Assembly: GCA_002862435.1 (NCBI GenBank)
Contig: PKDC01000047.1
Location: 1-64,000 of the forward strand
From: Pseudomonadota bacterium
GTDB taxonomy: Bacteria; Pseudomonadota; Gammaproteobacteria; UBA5335
Direction: 5' to 3'
Length of the DNA stretch: 64,000 nt
The translations under genes and the position numbers were made by a program. The notes beneath the pieces were generated by a model. That model ran no database searches and was not told where the DNA came from. It saw only the letters and a list, made by a program, of their open reading frames with translations. Of the stretch, positions 8,998 through 18,795 are shown one piece after another. How positions within the stretch are numbered: the first letter of the stretch is position 1; every line of letters begins with the position of its first letter.

Positions 8998-9133
8998 GTG
9001 CCGATTTGGCCTTTGTGGAATAATCGCCTGTCAATCCCCTGCCCTTCTTGACATAGAGAGCAGGCGTTGGGGATGCCGGGTCTGATGGGATTTTTGGAAG
9101 ACCGTCCAGGCGGACGGGAATAGCGAGGGGCGG

Positions 9134-10171
9134 ATGGACGAAAATCGCAAGAAAGCCTTGGCGGCGGCGCTGGGACAAATCGAAAAGCAGTTCGGCAAGG
9201 GCTCCGTCATGCGCATGGGAGACAGCCAGGCCGCCAGCGACGTGATCCCCGTCTCCACCGGCTCGCTCGGTCTGGATATCGCGCTGGGCATTGGCGGCCT
9301 CCCGCGCGGGCGCGTCGTTGAAATCTATGGTCCCGAGTCTTCCGGCAAGACCACGCTGACACTGCACGTCATCGCCCAGATCCAGAAAGCCGGCGGCACG
9401 GCCGCGTTCGTGGACGCCGAACATGCCCTGGACCCGCAATATGCGGGCTTGCTGGGGGTGAATATCGATGAACTGCTGATTTCCCAGCCCGACACCGGTG
9501 AACAAGCGCTGGAAATCACCGACATGCTGGTGCGTTCAGGCGCCGTGGACATCGTGGTGGTGGACTCGGTCGCCGCGCTGACGCCCAAGGCGGAAATCGA
9601 AGGCGAGATGGGCGATTCCCATGTGGGCCTGCAGGCGCGGCTGATGTCGCAGGCGCTGCGCAAGCTCACTGCCAACATCAAGCGCAGCAACTGCCTGGTG
9701 ATCTTCATCAACCAGATCCGCATGAAGATCGGCGTCATGTTCGGCAGCCCGGAGACCACCACCGGGGGGAACGCGCTCAAGTTCTACGCCTCAGTTCGCC
9801 TCGACATTCGCCGCATCGGCGCCATCAAGCGGGGCGACGAGGTGGTAGGCAACGAAACCCGCGTCAAGGTGGTCAAGAACAAGGTCGCCCCACCCTTCCG
9901 CGAAGCGGAATTCGAGATCCTCTATGGCGAGGGAATTTCGCGCGAAGGCGAGCTGATCGAGCTGGGGGTCAAGCACAATCTGGTGGAAAAAACCGGCTCC
10001 TGGTACAGCTACCAGGGCGAGCGCATCGGTCAGGGCAAGGAAAACGTGCGCCAGTACCTGAAAGAGCGTCCCAAGCTCACCCAACAACTGGACCAAACCC
10101 TGCGGGAACTGCTGCTGAGCGGAAAGACCCATGCCAGCGACGCCCTCGAACCCGACCTCGCCGCCGACTGA
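9134..10171 (+). CDS. recA: recombinase RecA
   Basis: 345-residue ATP-dependent strand-exchange protein and SOS coprotease. Walker [11 protein letters not shown] follows EIYG near residue 65, Walker B is VVVDSVAAL near 140, the L2 loop is [21 protein letters not shown] near 195-215, and the C-terminus is acidic ([10 protein letters not shown]). GAGGGGCGG precedes the ATG. recX begins inside the 3' end of the gene. The 136 bp between the MITE-like element and the start show no CTGT-N8-ACAG LexA box. A TTGACA occurs at 9048-9053 without a good -10 partner. Confidence 0.99.
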   Translation: MDENRKKALAAALGQIEKQFGKGSVMRMGDSQAASDVIPVSTGSLGLDIALGIGGLPRGRVVEIYGPESSGKTTLTLHVIAQIQKAGGTAAFVDAEHALDPQYAGLLGVNIDELLISQPDTGEQALEITDMLVRSGAVDIVVVDSVAALTPKAEIEGEMGDSHVGLQARLMSQALRKLTANIKRSNCLVIFINQIRMKIGVMFGSPETTTGGNALKFYASVRLDIRRIGAIKRGDEVVGNETRVKVVKNKVAPPFREAEFEILYGEGISREGELIELGVKHNLVEKTGSWYSYQGERIGQGKENVRQYLKERPKLTQQLDQTLRELLLSGKTHASDALEPDLAAD

Positions 10172-10637
10172 GGCCAGCTTTCGCGCCCGCGCCCTGCGCC
10201 TGTTGGGCCGCCGCGAATATGCGCGGCGCGAAATGGCCGAACGTCTGGCCCGTTGGGGCGCCACGCCCGAACAGGCGGGCGCGGTACTCGATCGCCTGGA
10301 AGCGGATGGCGCTCTGAGCGACGCCCGCTATGCCGCGAGCTGGGTACGCGGTCGCCTGGGGCGCGGTGATGGTCCCCGTCGGCTTCACCATGGGCTGGCC
10401 CAGGCCGGGCTGGCTGAGGAAGTCATCGAGGAGGCGCTGCCCGATGGGGAGGACTGGGGTGAGCGCCTGGACGCCGCACGCCGCCGCCGCTTTGGCGCTG
10501 TCCCGCCGGCCGACTGGTCGGACTGGGGCCGCCAGGCCCGCTACCTGGAACGGCGCGGCTACCCCCCCGAACTGATCCGTCGGCGGTTGCCGCGTCCCGC
10601 AGCCGGAGTGGCACAGGACGGCGAAGCGGCGGAATGA
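10131..10637 (+). CDS. recX: RecA regulator RecX
   Basis: 168-residue RecX-family protein that caps and inhibits RecA filaments. The family helical repeats are visible: [19 protein letters not shown] near 20-38, [20 protein letters not shown] near 53-72, and a third repeat ending [13 protein letters not shown]. It starts at an ATG inside recA and overlaps it by 41 nt in another frame, so it depends on recA transcription. The overlap is longer than the usual recA-recX spacing; a start a few codons later cannot be excluded. Confidence 0.9.
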   Translation: MPATPSNPTSPPTEASFRARALRLLGRREYARREMAERLARWGATPEQAGAVLDRLEADGALSDARYAASWVRGRLGRGDGPRRLHHGLAQAGLAEEVIEEALPDGEDWGERLDAARRRRFGAVPPADWSDWGRQARYLERRGYPPELIRRRLPRPAAGVAQDGEAAE

Positions 10638-10697
10638 TTCTCCATTCAATGGCCTTTGCCTATACTGGCCGCCACTTTGCGAATCGGGCCCCATCGC

Positions 10698-13319
10698 ATG
10701 ATTACCAGCGCTGAACTACGCCATCGTTTCCTCGAATTCTTCCGCGGCAAGGGACACACCGTTGTCCCCAGCAGCCCGCTGGTTCCTCAGAACGATCCCA
10801 CCTTGCTGTTCACCAATGCCGGGATGGTGCAGTTCAAGGACGTCTTTCTCGGGCGCGACGACCGCCCCTACACCCGGGCGGCCAGCGCCCAGCGCTGCGT
10901 CCGTGCCGGCGGCAAGCACAACGACCTGGAAAACGTCGGCTATACCGCGCGCCACCACACCTTCTTCGAAATGCTGGGCAATTTCAGCTTCGGCGACTAT
11001 TTCAAGCGCGAGGCCATCCACTATGCCTGGGAGTTCCTGACCGGCACCCTGGGGCTTCCGGCGGAACGGCTGTGGGTGACGGTTTACGCCACCGACGATG
11101 AGGCCCACGACATCTGGCAGCGCGAAATCGGCATCCCCGCCGAGCGCATCACCCGCATCGGCGACAAGCCCGGCGGCGGTTCCGACAATTTCTGGCAGAT
11201 GGGTGATACCGGGCCGTGCGGACCCTGCTCGGAGATTTTTTACGACCACGGCCCCACTGTCGTGGGCGGCCCGCCGGGCAGCCCGGAGGAAGATGGCGAT
11301 CGCTATATCGAAATCTGGAATCTGGTGTTCATGCAGTACGAGCGCGATGAGCAAGGCGCGCTCCATCCCCTGCCCAAGCCTTCGGTGGATACCGGCATGG
11401 GTCTGGAGCGGCTGGCCGCCGTGCTGCAGGGCGTCCACAGCAACTACGACATCGACCTGTTCCGGCGCCTCGTCCAGGCTGCCGGGCGGGAAACCGGCGC
11501 GTCGGATCTGGACAATCCATCGCTGCGTGTGCTCGCCGACCATGTACGCGCCTGCGCGTTTCTGATCACCGACGGTGTCATTCCCGGCAATGAAGGGCGG
11601 GGTTATGTGCTGCGGCGCATCGTGCGCCGGGCGGTGCGCCATGGTTACAAGCTGGGCGTGCGTCAGCCGTTCTTCCATCGACTGATGCCGGATCTGGTCG
11701 CCGAGATGGAGCAGGCCTATCCCGAACTGGCGGCGGCCGAGGCGCGTGTCGTGGCGATCCTGAGCCAGGAAGAGGAACGCTTCTTCGAGACGCTCGAATA
11801 CGGCATGGCCATGCTGGATGGTGAACTGCGAACACTGTCCGAAAACGGCGGCCAATTGAACGGCGAGACGGCGTTCAAACTGCACGACACCTACGGTTTC
11901 CCCTTGGACCTGACGCAGGATGTTTGCCGCGAACATGGCGTTTCGGTGGATCTGGCAGGGTTCGAGGCGGCCATGGGCCGCCAGCGCGAGCAGGCGCGGG
12001 CGGCTGGCCGGTTCCGGATGGACGCCGCCTTGGAATATGCCGGCGCGGCCACGGTATTCCGGGGTTATGACGCTCTAACGGTGGATGACGCCAAGGTGCT
12101 GGCGCTGTATCACGATGGCACTTCGGTGCCTACGCTGACTGCCGGCCAGGATGGAATCGTGGTGCTTGATCGGACGCCGTTCTATGCCGAATCCGGTGGT
12201 CAGGCGGGTGACGCCGGCGAATTGACGGCTGTGGGTTTGCGATTCACGGTAGGCGACACGCAGAAAATCCAGGGAAATGTATTCGGACATACAGGGCATC
12301 TCGCCGAGGGCACGCTGCGGCTGGGCGATGTCGTAACGGCACAGGTGGATGGCACGCGGCGCCAGCGCACCATGCGCCACCATTCCGCCACCCACCTGCT
12401 GCACAAGGCACTGCGCGAAGTACTCGGTCCCCATGTGCAGCAGAAAGGCTCGCTGGTGGACACCGACAAGACCCGCTTTGATTTTTCGCATGCCGCACCG
12501 CTCACTGCTGAGGAAATCGGACGCATCGAAGCGCTGGTCAATGCCGAAGTGTTGGCCAACCTGCCGACCCGGGTGCGGGTGCTGCCCCTGGAAGAAGCAC
12601 GCCAAAGCGGCGCCCTCATGCTATTCGGGGAAAAGTACGGGGACACCGTGCGGGTGCTGGACATCGGCAGTTCTTGCGAACTGTGCGGCGGCACCCACGT
12701 CTCCCGGACCGGAGACATTGGCCTGTTCAAGATCACGGGCGAATCCGGCGTGGCCGCCGGGGTACGGCGGGTGGAAGCGGTGACCGGGGATGTCGCCCTG
12801 GCTTTCGTCGGCGACCAGCAGGCATTGCTGCAGCAGACCGCCGGACTGCTCAAGACCGTGCCCGCTGAGGTGCCCGTGCGGATCGCCCAGTTGCAGGATC
12901 AGCTCAAGACTGCCGAGCGGGAGCTGGCCCGCATGACTTCGCGGCTTGCAGCCAGCCAGGGAGGGGATCTGGCCGCGCAGGCTGTAAGCGTGGCTGGGGC
13001 GCAGGTGCTGGCGGCGCGACTGGATGGCGTGGATGCCAAGGCCTTGCGGGAAACACTGGACAAACTGCGCGACCGACTGGGTACGGCGGCCATCGTGCTG
13101 GCGACCGTGAGTGAGTCCAAGGTCAGTCTGGTGGCTGGCGTCACGGCGGATCTGACTGACCGCGTCAAGGCGGGTGATCTGGTTAATTTCGTTGCCCAAC
13201 AAGTGGGCGGCAAGGGGGGCGGCCGGCCCGACATGGCCCAGGCGGGCGGGACCGATCCCAGCCGCCTGGGTGAGGCGCTCGCCGGCGTCGCGGACTGGGT
13301 GCACGCCCGCCTGGCCTGA
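10698..13319 (+). CDS. alaS: alanyl-tRNA synthetase
   Basis: 873-residue class II synthetase charging tRNA-Ala. In order: the catalytic core from the start ([32 protein letters not shown]), the tRNA-recognition region, the editing domain with [13 protein letters not shown] and the zinc-site [15 protein letters not shown], and the C-Ala domain ending with [14 protein letters not shown]. The ATG at 10698 gives a length close to the E. coli enzyme (876); an upstream start at 10656 would add 14 residues not seen in the family. It lies 60 bp after recX on the same strand, the normal order. The start has no clear Shine-Dalgarno sequence. Confidence 0.98.
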   Translation: MITSAELRHRFLEFFRGKGHTVVPSSPLVPQNDPTLLFTNAGMVQFKDVFLGRDDRPYTRAASAQRCVRAGGKHNDLENVGYTARHHTFFEMLGNFSFGDYFKREAIHYAWEFLTGTLGLPAERLWVTVYATDDEAHDIWQREIGIPAERITRIGDKPGGGSDNFWQMGDTGPCGPCSEIFYDHGPTVVGGPPGSPEEDGDRYIEIWNLVFMQYERDEQGALHPLPKPSVDTGMGLERLAAVLQGVHSNYDIDLFRRLVQAAGRETGASDLDNPSLRVLADHVRACAFLITDGVIPGNEGRGYVLRRIVRRAVRHGYKLGVRQPFFHRLMPDLVAEMEQAYPELAAAEARVVAILSQEEERFFETLEYGMAMLDGELRTLSENGGQLNGETAFKLHDTYGFPLDLTQDVCREHGVSVDLAGFEAAMGRQREQARAAGRFRMDAALEYAGAATVFRGYDALTVDDAKVLALYHDGTSVPTLTAGQDGIVVLDRTPFYAESGGQAGDAGELTAVGLRFTVGDTQKIQGNVFGHTGHLAEGTLRLGDVVTAQVDGTRRQRTMRHHSATHLLHKALREVLGPHVQQKGSLVDTDKTRFDFSHAAPLTAEEIGRIEALVNAEVLANLPTRVRVLPLEEARQSGALMLFGEKYGDTVRVLDIGSSCELCGGTHVSRTGDIGLFKITGESGVAAGVRRVEAVTGDVALAFVGDQQALLQQTAGLLKTVPAEVPVRIAQLQDQLKTAERELARMTSRLAASQGGDLAAQAVSVAGAQVLAARLDGVDAKALRETLDKLRDRLGTAAIVLATVSESKVSLVAGVTADLTDRVKAGDLVNFVAQQVGGKGGGRPDMAQAGGTDPSRLGEALAGVADWVHARLA

Positions 13320-13380
13320 CCCCGTCGGTGCATCTCACGGCCCTGCTCGTTCTCTACCGTTATGATTCTTCGGAAGCCAC

Positions 13381-13408
13381 AAAAAAACGCCGGGGATCGC
13401 CCGGCGTT
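13381..13408 (-). terminator. rho-independent terminator of the PQQ alcohol dehydrogenase gene
   Basis: Stem AACGCCGGG (13386-13394) pairs with CCCGGCGTT (13400-13408) around a 5-nt loop. Read on the minus strand it ends in seven Ts (13387-13381). It lies 27 bp past the stop of the minus-strand alcohol dehydrogenase gene and in the convergent gap after alaS. Confidence 0.88.
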
Positions 13409-13435
13409 GTGTGAGCTTGCGCTTGTGGCGCGGCT

Positions 13436-15682
13436 TCAAGAACCTGAGTTCATTATCCAGTTGAACAGACTGACGAAGAAGCCTGTGATGGCGCCCAGGA
13501 TGCCGTAGATCATCCCCTTCACCGACTTCCAGAAACCGGAAGCCTCCTCCCGTGCCAGGGCGTTTTCGTTGATCTTGTTCAGATAGGCGTGGATGGCCTG
13601 GGCATCTTCCACCGAGAGGTGATCCGCGAAGCCGATCATGCCCGTCTTTTGGACATGGCTCCCGCCCAGCACGACGGCGATGAAGTTTTCGTGGTCCTGG
13701 GCCGTCAGGTAGCGCAGGTCTTTCATGTTGGGGTTGCCGATGGCCCCCGGTCCATGACAGTAGACGCAGTTGTGATGATAGAGCTTGTCGCCCTTGGCGA
13801 TCAGGTCACCATCCGCCTTCAAGTCCGCTGGTTCAGGGAGCTTCCGGGCCAACTGAACCGGCGGCAGGCTCTCCTTGCCGTTCAGCTTGAACGTCAAAAG
13901 CCGGCCGTTGGGATACATGTTCTCACGCGGATTACCCACGGCGCCGAAGGACAGGCCCACAGAACCACCCCAGCCAACCAGGACCGAGACGTACTGTTCA
14001 CCATCGATTTCATAGGTGATGGGCGGCGCGACGATACCGTTCTGGGCGTCGAAGTCCCACAGCTTGTGGCCGGTATCCGCTGCATAGGCCGCGAAATAGC
14101 CCTTGCCGTCGCCCTGCATGACCAGGTTGCCGCCGGTGCACAACAGGCCGCCGTTCCACAGCCCCTCGTGTTCAACCTTCCACACCTGACGTTGCTGGAC
14201 CGGGTCCCAGGCTTGCAGATAGCCCTTGGCGGCCTTGGCACCCAGCGCCGCGACCAGATCATGATCGATCCAGGCCGGAAAGACGACATCCTTCATCACC
14301 TTCATCCCCGTATTCCAATACCCGGGGATGTATTCGAATTCGGTGTCGTTGTCGTAAAGCATCGCCATTTCCTGGCTCGGGATATAGACATAGCCTGTAT
14401 CCCGACTCAGGCACATGGGCATCCAGTTGTGCCCGCCCAAGGGGGAAGGCAACTGGAGCTTGGGCCATTTTTCGTAAGAGTTGCTGGTCTGAACCGGACG
14501 GCCGGTCTCCGGATCGATGTGCTTGGCCCAAGAGACCGGGACATAGTTGTTGGCGGAGATGAACTTCCCCGTTTCCCGATCGATGACGTAGAAAAAGCCG
14601 TTCTTGGGGGCCTGCATCAGCACCTTGCGTTGCTGGCCGTTGATGTTGAGATCCGTCAGGACGATATGCTGGGTCGCGGTATAGTCCCAGCCCTCGCCGG
14701 GGGTGGTCTGGTAATGCCAGACGTACTCGCCGGTCTCGGGCTTGAGTGCCACGATGGAAGACAAGAACAGGTTGTCGCCACCGGCCGGGGAACGGATGTG
14801 CTTGTTCCAGGGCGACCCATTGCCGACACCGATGTACAACAGGTCCAGGTCCGGATCGTAGGCCATGGAATCCCAGACGGTACCGCCGCCGCCGATCTCC
14901 CACCAGGGGCCACCTCCCCAGGTTTCCGCAGCCAATTCCATGGCCTTGTTCTCAAAGCCGTCCGCCGGATTGCCGGGCACGGTGTAGAAACGCCACTGCT
15001 GGGCGCCGGTTTCGGCATCATAGGCGGTGATGTAGCCGCGCACACCGAATTCAGCGCCGCCGTTGCCGATGATCACCTTGCCCTTGACGATGCGTGGGGC
15101 GCCGGTGATGGTGTAGGGGCGGGACTTGTCGATGGTGAGCACATCCCAGACAATCTCGCCGGTGATCGCATCCAGGGCCACCAGGCGACCGTCGATGGTG
15201 CCCACGTAGACCTTGCCGTTCCACACCGCTGCGCCGCGATTGACCACGTCGCAGCAGGCATACTGGCCGCGCGTCTTGTCGACATTCAGGTCATTGCGCC
15301 ACAACAGCTTGCCGGTGCGAGCGTCCAGGGCATACACCTCGCTCCAAGAGCCCGTCACGTACATGACCCCGTCCACCACGATCGGGGTCGCTTCCAGACC
15401 GCGATTGGTACCGGTTTCCCAGGCCCAGGCCAGCCCAAGGTTGGCCACGGTCTTGTCGTTGATCTGCTTCAGTGGGCTGTAGCGATCCTCGCCATAGGTG
15501 CGGCCATGCAGCATCCAGTTGCCGGGTTCGTCTTCGGCCTTGAGCAGGCGTTCGCTGGTCATGCGGCCGAGGGAATCGCGGATGGCTTCGGCGGGCGCGG
15601 TGTCTTCGCGGGTGAGATTGGCATGGGCGAGGCCGTGCCCGAGGGCGAGCGCTATCAGGCCCACCAAAAATGGGTGTTTCAC
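13436..15682 (-). CDS. PQQ-dependent quinohaemoprotein alcohol dehydrogenase with C-terminal membrane tail
   Basis: 748-residue periplasmic type II alcohol dehydrogenase oxidising primary alcohols to aldehydes. A signal peptide (HPFLVGLIALALGHGLAHA) precedes an eight-bladed PQQ propeller with the vicinal disulfide YACCD (Cys143-144) and the catalytic-Asp region LQAWDPVQQRQVW. The +2 position after that Asp is not acidic, which argues for a calcium rather than a lanthanide enzyme. A cytochrome c domain follows with CVYCH at about 639-643. Unusually, it ends in a hydrophobic segment (about 723-744, MIYGILGAITGFFVSLFNWI), predicted to anchor the protein. The GTG at 15682 was chosen for its signal peptide and AGGGAGG 9 nt upstream. 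It probably takes alkanols made by the AlkB enzyme. Confidence 0.93.
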   Translation of the reverse strand: MKHPFLVGLIALALGHGLAHANLTREDTAPAEAIRDSLGRMTSERLLKAEDEPGNWMLHGRTYGEDRYSPLKQINDKTVANLGLAWAWETGTNRGLEATPIVVDGVMYVTGSWSEVYALDARTGKLLWRNDLNVDKTRGQYACCDVVNRGAAVWNGKVYVGTIDGRLVALDAITGEIVWDVLTIDKSRPYTITGAPRIVKGKVIIGNGGAEFGVRGYITAYDAETGAQQWRFYTVPGNPADGFENKAMELAAETWGGGPWWEIGGGGTVWDSMAYDPDLDLLYIGVGNGSPWNKHIRSPAGGDNLFLSSIVALKPETGEYVWHYQTTPGEGWDYTATQHIVLTDLNINGQQRKVLMQAPKNGFFYVIDRETGKFISANNYVPVSWAKHIDPETGRPVQTSNSYEKWPKLQLPSPLGGHNWMPMCLSRDTGYVYIPSQEMAMLYDNDTEFEYIPGYWNTGMKVMKDVVFPAWIDHDLVAALGAKAAKGYLQAWDPVQQRQVWKVEHEGLWNGGLLCTGGNLVMQGDGKGYFAAYAADTGHKLWDFDAQNGIVAPPITYEIDGEQYVSVLVGWGGSVGLSFGAVGNPRENMYPNGRLLTFKLNGKESLPPVQLARKLPEPADLKADGDLIAKGDKLYHHNCVYCHGPGAIGNPNMKDLRYLTAQDHENFIAVVLGGSHVQKTGMIGFADHLSVEDAQAIHAYLNKINENALAREEASGFWKSVKGMIYGILGAITGFFVSLFNWIMNSGS

Positions 15683-15771
15683 GAAAAAAAACCTCCCTGT
15701 TCGATCATTTTGATGTCGGTAAAAAAAGCGAATCGTGCGCGGGATTGTGCTCGGTGTCCAGTGATCACTAA

Positions 15772-15802
15772 CGATCGGGGCCGCTGATTGCGGCCCCGAT
15801 CG
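15772..15802 (-). terminator. strong hairpin after the aldehyde dehydrogenase gene
   Basis: A perfect 13-bp stem CGATCGGGGCCGC/GCGGCCCCGATCG with a 5-nt loop starts 21 bp past the aldehyde dehydrogenase stop. The minus-strand continuation is TTAGTG, so the T-tract is weak. It is probably a terminator or an mRNA 3'-end stabiliser that separates the two dehydrogenase genes. Confidence 0.6.
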
Positions 15803-15823
15803 AGTCATGAGAAGAAGTACTGG

Positions 15824-17296
15824 TCAGGCCAGCCACTTGGAAACGCGCTTGAGCACGCCAAGTGCGCCCTTGGGATAGGGGCCCTTCACGAACATGGCGG
15901 GCGAGAACCAGTTGCGCTGGTAGAGCACACCCTTCTTGTGCGAGAACTCCACGAAACCATCGAAGCCATGATAGGCGCCCAGACCACTCGGGCCGCTGCC
16001 GCCGAAGGGCAGGTTGGGATGGGCGATATGGAGCATGGTGTCGTTGACGCAGGCACCGCCGGAGATGGTCTGGTTGATGACATGGTCGGCGCGCTTGCGA
16101 TTGGCATCGAAGTAATACAGCGCCAGCGGACGCGGCCGCTCCTGGACGTAGCGCATGGCCTCCGGGAGGCTGCCATAGCTGCGCACGGGTAGCACCGGCC
16201 CGAAGATTTCCTCCTGCATCACCGCCATGTCATCGTTGACATTGGTGATGACGGTGTGGGGAATCACCCGCTTGCCGTCGGGGATCTGCTCATTGCGCGG
16301 ATTGATCTGCACCACGTTGGCGCCCTTGGCGCGGGCATCGTCGATCAGGGCCTGGATGCGCTTGAAATGCCGATCATTGACGATCCAGGTGATGTCCTGA
16401 TTGTCGGCCACCGTGGGATAGCGCTTGGTGATGGCGCGGGAATAGGCGTCGACGAATTCCTGTTCCTTGCCCTTGGGCACCATCACATAGTCCGGCGCGA
16501 TACAGGTCTGGCCGGAATTCACCGTCTTGCCCAGTAGAATGCGCTGCACCGCTTTTTCGATGGAGTAGTCCTCCCCGATGATGGTCGGCGACTTGCCGCC
16601 CATCTCCAGGGTGACGGGGGTCAGGTTCTTGGCCGCCGCCATCATGATCTTGCGGCCGACCTCGGTGTTGCCGGTGTAGATCAGATGATTGAAGGGCAGC
16701 TCGGAAAACTGGATGGCCTCCTGCACATCACCGGTGACGACCGTGATGAAGCTGGGATCGAAGTGCTTGGCGATCAGCTCGGCGATCACATCGGAGGTGC
16801 GCGGGGTGACATCCGGTGGCTTGATCATGGCGTGGTTGCCGGCCGCCAGAACGCCGATCAGCGGCGAAAAGATCAGGAAGGCGGGGTAGTTCCAGGCGCC
16901 CATGATGCCCACCACGCCCTTGGGCTGGTAGACCGCGTAGCCCGTCGCCGGCAGCGACTGGATGCTGGAGGCGACCTTCTTGGGCTTCATCCACTTCTTG
17001 ATGTGGCCCTTGGTCAGACGGATCTCACCCAGGTTGGCGAGGACTTCCGTCAACACGGTTTCGTGAGGGGAACGGTGACCGAAGTCGGCCATCACGGCCT
17101 TGACCAGTTCGTCACTGTACTCACCAATGGCCTTGCCCAGGATCGAGAGCGCTTCGATGCGCTGCTTGGCATCGGTGATGCCCCGATCGAGGAAGGCCTT
17201 TTGCTGGGCCTGCAGCAGCGGCAGCAAGGGATTTTGGGTCGACGCTTCCTGCTGGCGCGCCAGGCCCGATATGGAAATGGGCTGGGGTGTGCTCAT
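15824..17296 (-). CDS. aldehyde dehydrogenase, coniferyl-aldehyde / class 3 type
   Basis: 490-residue NAD(P)-dependent aldehyde dehydrogenase converting aldehydes to acids. Visible residues are the AWNYP loop near 134-138, general-base Glu231 in VTLEMGGKSP, nucleophile Cys265 in NSGQTCIAPDY, and EEIFGPVLPV near 370. The short N-terminus and the hydrophobic C-terminal tail match class 3 / CalB-type enzymes. The ATG at 17296 has GAGGAGGGAC about 8 nt upstream. It lies between alkB and the alcohol dehydrogenase on the same strand, which suggests a fatty-aldehyde substrate; the coniferyl-aldehyde family name should not be read as substrate. Confidence 0.92.
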   Translation of the reverse strand: MSTPQPISISGLARQQEASTQNPLLPLLQAQQKAFLDRGITDAKQRIEALSILGKAIGEYSDELVKAVMADFGHRSPHETVLTEVLANLGEIRLTKGHIKKWMKPKKVASSIQSLPATGYAVYQPKGVVGIMGAWNYPAFLIFSPLIGVLAAGNHAMIKPPDVTPRTSDVIAELIAKHFDPSFITVVTGDVQEAIQFSELPFNHLIYTGNTEVGRKIMMAAAKNLTPVTLEMGGKSPTIIGEDYSIEKAVQRILLGKTVNSGQTCIAPDYVMVPKGKEQEFVDAYSRAITKRYPTVADNQDITWIVNDRHFKRIQALIDDARAKGANVVQINPRNEQIPDGKRVIPHTVITNVNDDMAVMQEEIFGPVLPVRSYGSLPEAMRYVQERPRPLALYYFDANRKRADHVINQTISGGACVNDTMLHIAHPNLPFGGSGPSGLGAYHGFDGFVEFSHKKGVLYQRNWFSPAMFVKGPYPKGALGVLKRVSKWLA

Positions 17297-17356
17297 ATGG
17301 GTGTCCCTCCTCGATGGATTATAGCGGCCATGCATGATGCGGTGCCGAACGTTTAA

Positions 17357-17385
17357 TATTTATGCCTGACTGAACAAATGGTCAA
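17357..17385 (-). promoter_or_regulatory. sigma-70-type promoter of the aldehyde dehydrogenase gene
   Basis: On the minus strand TTGACC (17385-17380) and TAAATA (17362-17357) are separated by exactly 17 bp. They lie about 60 bp before the aldehyde dehydrogenase start, in the gap after alkB. Both hexamers are good matches to consensus. Confidence 0.6.
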
Positions 17386-17439
17386 GTCCTGTTTCAGCGC
17401 CGCGTGGTTTTTTTGAGACTTCGGGGCCTCGACGGTCGT

Positions 17440-18693
17440 TCAGGCATAGGCGGCCGACACCCCATTCGAGCGCTCACGCGCAAGATACTGCTCGCCGGCA
17501 TGCACCAGCAGCGGGATGCCGCTGCGCAAGTTTTCCTCCGCTGCCAGCCGCTGTTCCGCCGGCGTGGCATAGTGCGCATCCCATTCCAGCAATCGTGGGC
17601 TCATCAGGGCATGCCAGAGGGGTGGCACCAGGGAGATCAACCCGGTTACCACATAGCCTCCCAAGGTCGTGGGCGCTTCCGGCAAGGGTTTGAGTTCGTA
17701 GTGCTCCACCTGCGCGTCGGCGTGGTGGTGGGAATGACGCGGAACTGCGGCCACGATCCACAGCGACATGCGGTGGTTGTCGTTCCAGGCATGGCGGTAC
17801 TGGAACGGCTCGCTGGGCACACGCACCAGGCCGTAGTGCTCCAGGTAGTTGGCAAACTCCAGCAGGACATGGGTCACCAGACCGATGCCCAAGAGCCCCA
17901 GGACGCCGACCCAGCCGGCCACGGCCCAGAACAGAACCGCGATGACGGCCTCCAGCGCCCAACCCTGCAGGGCGGCGTTGTGGATGCTCCAGACGGGCCG
18001 ACCGATTTTCTGCAGGCGTTCCCGCTCCAGCGCCCAGGTCATGCGGTACTGACCGATGATGGAGCGCACCACGAAGCTGTAAAACGAATCCCCGCGCCGG
18101 GCCCAGGCGGGATCCGCAGGGGTGCCCACCAGGTTGTGATGACCATAAGGGTGGCGGATGGAGAAGTAGGTGAACAGACCGAAAGCCTCACCAATGCGCC
18201 CCACCCAGACGGATTTCATGTCATAGGTGCGATGGATCATGTTATGGGCGATGGCGACATTGACCAGGGCGCCGCCAGCCGCCGTGATCGCAAAACTAGC
18301 CAGGTAATAGCGCCAGTCGTTTCCGGCGTGGCGGGCGGCCAGATCCACGCCCGTCAGATGTGAAAGCGCAGCGCCGATGCCCAGAAAATCGACCTGTGGG
18401 TAAGCCAGTGACCACAGGAAAAGCAGCGTGGTCGCGATCATGATGGCCTGACTCGCAGTTTCCAGCCAGAAAAACAGGCCGGGATAGCGATAGCTCCCCG
18501 CATAGTCGATGAAATCCTCACCCAGCAACAGGTCACCGGCCAAGGCAATAACGCCCAGCGCCAATGCATAGGCAAAGATCGCCTCGCCCCCCATCAACAT
18601 CAAGGGCCAAGCCAAAAGCATGGCCCAGGCCGCCACGAAGTATTTGCCGTATTTCCAGCATGCCGAAACCATGTTCATGGATTTCATCCCCAT
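17440..18693 (-). CDS. alkB: AlkB-family membrane alkane 1-monooxygenase
   Basis: 417-residue integral-membrane di-iron hydroxylase that converts alkanes to 1-alkanols using rubredoxin electrons. Six or so hydrophobic helices are visible. All nine iron-binding histidines appear: H150 and H154 (HNMIH), H181, H185 and H186 (RHPYGHH), H286 (NYLEHYG), and H320, H323 and H324 (PRHSHHHA). The motif texts differ from textbook AlkB (HELxHK, EHxxGHH, LQRHSDHH), so this is a divergent branch and its substrate may not be a simple n-alkane. No rubredoxin gene is adjacent. The ATG at 18693 follows GGGG; ATG 18687 is an alternative. Confidence 0.9.
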   Translation of the reverse strand: MGMKSMNMVSACWKYGKYFVAAWAMLLAWPLMLMGGEAIFAYALALGVIALAGDLLLGEDFIDYAGSYRYPGLFFWLETASQAIMIATTLLFLWSLAYPQVDFLGIGAALSHLTGVDLAARHAGNDWRYYLASFAITAAGGALVNVAIAHNMIHRTYDMKSVWVGRIGEAFGLFTYFSIRHPYGHHNLVGTPADPAWARRGDSFYSFVVRSIIGQYRMTWALERERLQKIGRPVWSIHNAALQGWALEAVIAVLFWAVAGWVGVLGLLGIGLVTHVLLEFANYLEHYGLVRVPSEPFQYRHAWNDNHRMSLWIVAAVPRHSHHHADAQVEHYELKPLPEAPTTLGGYVVTGLISLVPPLWHALMSPRLLEWDAHYATPAEQRLAAEENLRSGIPLLVHAGEQYLARERSNGVSAAYA

Positions 18694-18735
18694 CCCCAGG
18701 CCACACCAACGCGCGGACTGACCGCCCGTTCATCG

Positions 18736-18764
18736 GGTTTAGTTGGCCGCGGGGGACTTGTCAA
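18736..18764 (-). promoter_or_regulatory. sigma-70-type promoter of alkB
   Basis: On the minus strand a perfect TTGACA (18764-18759) is followed after 17 bp by TAAACC (18741-18736). This is about 45 bp before the alkB start, in the 102-bp gap after rsmB. The -10 is weak (3 of 6), which could imply an activator. No AlkS-like regulator gene is nearby. Confidence 0.5.
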
Positions 18765-18795
18765 ACGTCCTTGCCGCGCTCATTCACTTGCCCGC

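Noticed and set aside
9028-9043. CTGT-containing sequence upstream of recA as a LexA box
   Set aside because: CTGTCAATCCCCTGCC lacks the ACAG half; not a LexA site by the gammaproteobacterial consensus.
13436-15682. Lanthanide-dependent (XoxF/PedH-like) alcohol dehydrogenase
   Set aside because: The residue two positions after the catalytic Asp (AWDPV) is not Asp, and a cytochrome c domain is fused; a calcium type II enzyme fits better.
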